64,000 bases of DNA. Source: Antedon bifida. Taxonomy: Eukaryota; Echinodermata; Crinoidea; Comatulida; Antedonidae. The stretch spans positions 13,237,395 through 13,301,394 of the forward strand of contig OY727100.1 in NCBI GenBank assembly GCA_963402885.1, read 5' to 3'. Positions within the stretch are counted from its first letter, which is position 1. Each line of letters begins with the position of its first letter. Below the pieces are notes generated by a model that worked only from the letters and a program-made list of their open reading frames with translations, was not told the DNA's origin and did not search any database. Below, one piece after another: positions 60,960-64,000 of this stretch. The position numbers were made by a program, and so were the translations under genes.

Positions 60960-61030
60960 AGATAATAATAATAGATAGATAGATTTATATAACGCAAATA
61001 AACGATCCCTATATGCGCTCGACAATAAAG
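60960..61030 (-). mobile_element. L2/CR1-like LINE or SINE 3'-end fragment
   Basis: On the minus strand GAGCGCATATAGGG, then GCGTTATATAAAT, then a (CTAT)n tail resembles the GAGCGC...GCGCTATATAAAT 3' hairpin of L2/CR1-type elements, also seen at 61985-62060. Confidence 0.45.
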
Positions 61031-61984
61031 AGAAAGAGTGGAAACCAAAAGGAAGAGAACAAAAAGACAAAAACACCAAGCTAGCACCCAAACCGGAGTA
61101 TAGGAATACACCATCACCGCTAACTGGGGATCAGTTAGCATCGGTTAAGTCTTGATCTTTTCAGGGATCCGGTGCCTTCTAGCCTAGTCAGAAAACAACA
61201 ACAGGCAAGAAAGGGACAAAAGCAAAAATAAAAAAATAGGTGTTTAGGTGGTTTTTATATATTTCAATATTAATTAATGTTAAATATGAAAACAAATATA
61301 GTAGTATACATTAGGTTTATCCTATATAAACACTTTGCGTTGTGAAATTTTATTATTTCAAAATCTAACCAATTTTTTCTGTATTCATTCAAATAGACAT
61401 GTTTTTCTCTTTTAGTGCTTGAAAAAAGTACAGTAGCCAGCATCTGAAAATAATTTCTGAATTCATTATTTATATTAAGTATTAGAAATTACAGTATCAA
61501 ATGACCATATAATATTAAATGTAATAGTCTATACTAATCAGCGAAAGAATCTTAAGAAGGCATTAAGTATATATAAATTGACCATACATGACCCTAAATG
61601 TACACCTGTATAATTGTACAGTGTATTGTTAATGGTAACGAGACATAATTTCTTTCCATCAACTCGTTGTTAAAATACAAGAAAGGAAATGTAATTCTTA
61701 TCCATCGCATCCTTTTACCATTATCTTCAGGATCGTTTTATTGTGCATGCTTGATTGATTTATATCATCTTGTCCATGTTGCTGATTGATGGCAACAATA
61801 GGTTCGTGCATGCAACTGTATAGTCACCTTTCCTCCATCTATCACAGGTTGGCGTCAGGCTGCCGGCTTACATCACATATCCCCCGTAATTGTACTTCGT
61901 GTTTGGATTGACTAGGGATGCAGTTTTTCAATCCATAATTTTCAGGGTTATTTCTTGGATTATTTGAAGTATTTTTCTTTTCTA

Positions 61985-64000
61985 CTTATTTATTTATTTA
62001 TTTATTTACCAGATTTCTATAGCGCCCTTTTCATGAAAACTCATGCTCAAAGGCGCTTCACATCATAAAGACAAACATCATAAACAATAATTACAAAAGT
62101 AACCTCAAATTATACGAAATAAAATTTCTTAAACTAAGTTATAAATATTCTTACTGTACATTAATTAAAATCGCATAAAATAGAAAATAAAATGAACGAT
62201 ATACAAAATAGGTCGGAATTTCTTAAACTACGATTACAAAAATACAATTTATTTACATATTAATTATTATTTTATTTATTTATTTTTTTTAAATTTTTAT
62301 TTTAATTTAATTAAATTGATTAAAAATTAAAAATATTATTGCACAATAATTGACCAAACAAATTGCAGTAGAAAAATACAAGATTACAAAAATAGGCATC
62401 AATATACTATATTCAAATTGAAATCAATCATTCATTGTTGTAGTATGAGACAAATAAGTGTGTTTTAAGTTCCCCCTTAAAAATGTTCAAGGAGGAAGCA
62501 CTGCGGAGCTGGTATGGAAGAGCATTCCATAGAGTCGGCGCGGCCTTCATGAAACACCTTTCACCATACGATTTAGTTTTAACTCTAGGAACACATAAAG
62601 TAAAAGAATCCTGTGATCGTAATGGCCTATTTGGTTGATAAACCTTCAGCATATCATTGATGTAAGTGGGCTCCTGATCATGCAATGCCTTGAAGGTGTG
62701 TACAAGTAACTTATACTTTATGCGTGCCTGCACCGGTAGCCAATGGAGCTCCTTCAAAATAGGTGTAATGTGCTCATATTTACAGGTTTTCGTAATTATT
62801 CGCGCTGCCGTATTCTGGACTTTTTGTAATTTATCAATAGTTGTAGTCGGCAGACCATAAAGTAAGGCGTTACAGTAGTCCATACGAGAGATCACCAGCG
62901 ACTGTATCAATGATTTCGTGGCATCATATGTTAGATGACGTCGGATATGAGAGATGTTACGTAAGTGCATATAACACTGCCTGGAGATCGATTGTACATG
63001 TGAATCCATAGTAAGATGTTTGTCGAAAATTACTCCGAGGTCTCTCACAGTCGACGTTGGTTTTAGAACTATGTTTCCGACATTCACGTCCAAATTTATA
63101 CTGGTCTTATTGTACCGAGACGAAAAGAGTATCACTTCCGTTTTTCCTTCATTTAATTTCAGTATGTTTTGGGTCATCCATACCTTGACATCTGAAACAC
63201 ATTTTTCCATCGAAATTAGAGCAGATTGTATTTCTGACTTGTCATTTGGGCGAAAAGAAACGTACATTTGCGTATCATCCGCATACAACTGGTAGCCGAG
63301 TCCATGTCGCCGAACGATGTCTCCAATGGGCTTCGTGTACATCGAATAAAACTTCGGTCCAAGGACCGATCCTTGTGGTACTCCATATTTAAGGGGAAGT
63401 GGATTCGAATGCGCATTATTAATGAACACTGATTGATAACGATCCTTCAGATAAGATGCAATCCATGCTAGGGCATTTCCACGTACTCCAAAATGATGAT
63501 AAAGCCGTTGAAGTAGTGTCTGATGGTCGATCGTATCAAAGGCGGCCGAAAGGTCAAGTAGTATAAGCGCAGAAGCGTAACCCTTGTCTAGAGACGCGAT
63601 AATGTCACTTTGGACCTTCAGAAGGGCAGTCTCCGTTGAGTGAAATTTCCTGTATGCCGACTGATTGCACTCATGAATGCCATTAATTACAATGTGTTCT
63701 TCTAGGCTTGCGTCAACAACTTTTTCAAGAATTTTGGACATGAATGGTAAGTTAGATACAGGTCTATAGTTCTTGAGAGTCTCCGGATCTAGGTTAGGTT
63801 TCTTTATGAGAGGTCTAAGAAGCGCATGTTTAAAATCGCGTGGAACGTAACCCGTCTGTAGTGATGCATTGACGATAGCTGTTATCAAAGGCAGAAGTTC
63901 CTCAAGGCACTCCTTCAGGAGCCATGTCGGTAGAGGATCTAATTCACATGACTTACTCTTTGATTTTAGGATGATTGTTCGCACTTCGTCTAGAGAAACC
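61985..64000 (-). mobile_element. CR1/L2-type LINE, 3' part, truncated by the window edge
   Basis: Comprises the reverse-transcriptase ORF ending at 62428, a 3' UTR of about 440 bp, and a 3' end reading (minus) AAGCGCCTTTGAGCATGAG, then AAAGGGCGCTATAGAAAT, then a (TAAA)n tail at about 61985-62008. The stem-like GCGCC/GGCGC pair and simple-repeat tail are characteristic of the group. Confidence 0.85.
62428..64000 (-). CDS. CR1/L2-type LINE reverse transcriptase, 3' part of ORF2
   Basis: Open frame from the right window edge to the stop at 62430-62428, about 523 residues. Motifs in order: [31 protein letters not shown] (palm/fingers), FDTIDH (motif A, catalytic Asp), [11 protein letters not shown] (motif B), YADDTQMY (motif C, catalytic Asp pair), then the C-terminal [16 protein letters not shown] and APTLWNALP signature. 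No stops or frameshifts were seen, so this part could be functional. The apurinic-type endonuclease and ORF1, if present, lie outside the window. A retrotransposon polymerase that copies its own RNA at a nicked target. Confidence 0.92.
   Translation of the reverse strand, partial: VSLDEVRTIILKSKSKSCELDPLPTWLLKECLEELLPLITAIVNASLQTGYVPRDFKHALLRPLIKKPNLDPETLKNYRPVSNLPFMSKILEKVVDASLEEHIVINGIHECNQSAYRKFHSTETALLKVQSDIIASLDKGYASALILLDLSAAFDTIDHQTLLQRLYHHFGVRGNALAWIASYLKDRYQSVFINNAHSNPLPLKYGVPQGSVLGPKFYSMYTKPIGDIVRRHGLGYQLYADDTQMYVSFRPNDKSEIQSALISMEKCVSDVKVWMTQNILKLNEGKTEVILFSSRYNKTSINLDVNVGNIVLKPTSTVRDLGVIFDKHLTMDSHVQSISRQCYMHLRNISHIRRHLTYDATKSLIQSLVISRMDYCNALLYGLPTTTIDKLQKVQNTAARIITKTCKYEHITPILKELHWLPVQARIKYKLLVHTFKALHDQEPTYINDMLKVYQPNRPLRSQDSFTLCVPRVKTKSYGERCFMKAAPTLWNALPYQLRSASSLNIFKGELKTHLFVSYYNNE

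Overview
Eukaryotic, AT-rich genomic DNA from an invertebrate deuterostome. An echinoderm is most likely (inference): the AMFR and ZNF236 orthologues have animal-type exon/intron structures, the LINEs are CR1/L2-like, there is a lineage-specific tandem cluster of death-effector-domain (DED) genes, and the palindrome AGGCCT (often TAGGCCTAC) is very common. Species is not assigned. All gene models below were joined by hand from GT/AG sites, and all of them close in frame.

Layout. (1) 1-18.7 kb, all on the minus strand: a tandem cluster of DED genes. One is cut by the left edge; three are complete (392, 371 and 400 aa). Each has a tandem-DED exon, one or two tiny phase-1 linker exons, and a last exon with two more DED-like modules. 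None has a caspase domain. The flanks of the first genes are segmental duplicates, and one copy carries a 3.06-kb transposon-like insertion (1952-5012) filled with inverted arrays of a ~102-bp unit built around a 45-bp palindrome; the paralogous flank preserves the empty site. (2) 20-31.6 kb, plus strand: AMFR/gp78, an ER ubiquitin ligase, 13 coding exons, 787 aa, with RING, CUE, G2BR and VIM regions. Its largest intron holds a separate 2.45-kb TIR element with ACGGACGGGAC repeats. (3) 34.3-42.6 kb, minus strand, convergent with AMFR: a ZNF236 orthologue of 1812 aa with 30 C2H2 fingers in 8 exons and an AT-hook-like N-terminus, with a perfect CRE just upstream. Three minisatellites lie between AMFR exon 12 and the ZNF236 3' end. 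(4) 42.6-62 kb: no recognised gene. It holds a second array-bearing TIR element (43965-46892) that shares the 45-bp palindrome design and the 7-bp target duplication of the first, tRNA-derived SINE sequence, several small MITEs and simple repeats. (5) 62-64 kb, minus strand: the 3' part of a CR1/L2-type LINE with intact reverse-transcriptase motifs, running off the right edge.

How the parts relate: AMFR (ER-associated degradation) and ZNF236 (nuclear regulator) are conserved housekeeping-type genes with no obvious functional link. The DED cluster looks like a young, fast-changing innate-immunity or cell-death family (inference). The most notable material is the pair of related, array-carrying non-autonomous elements and the four-DED gene family.
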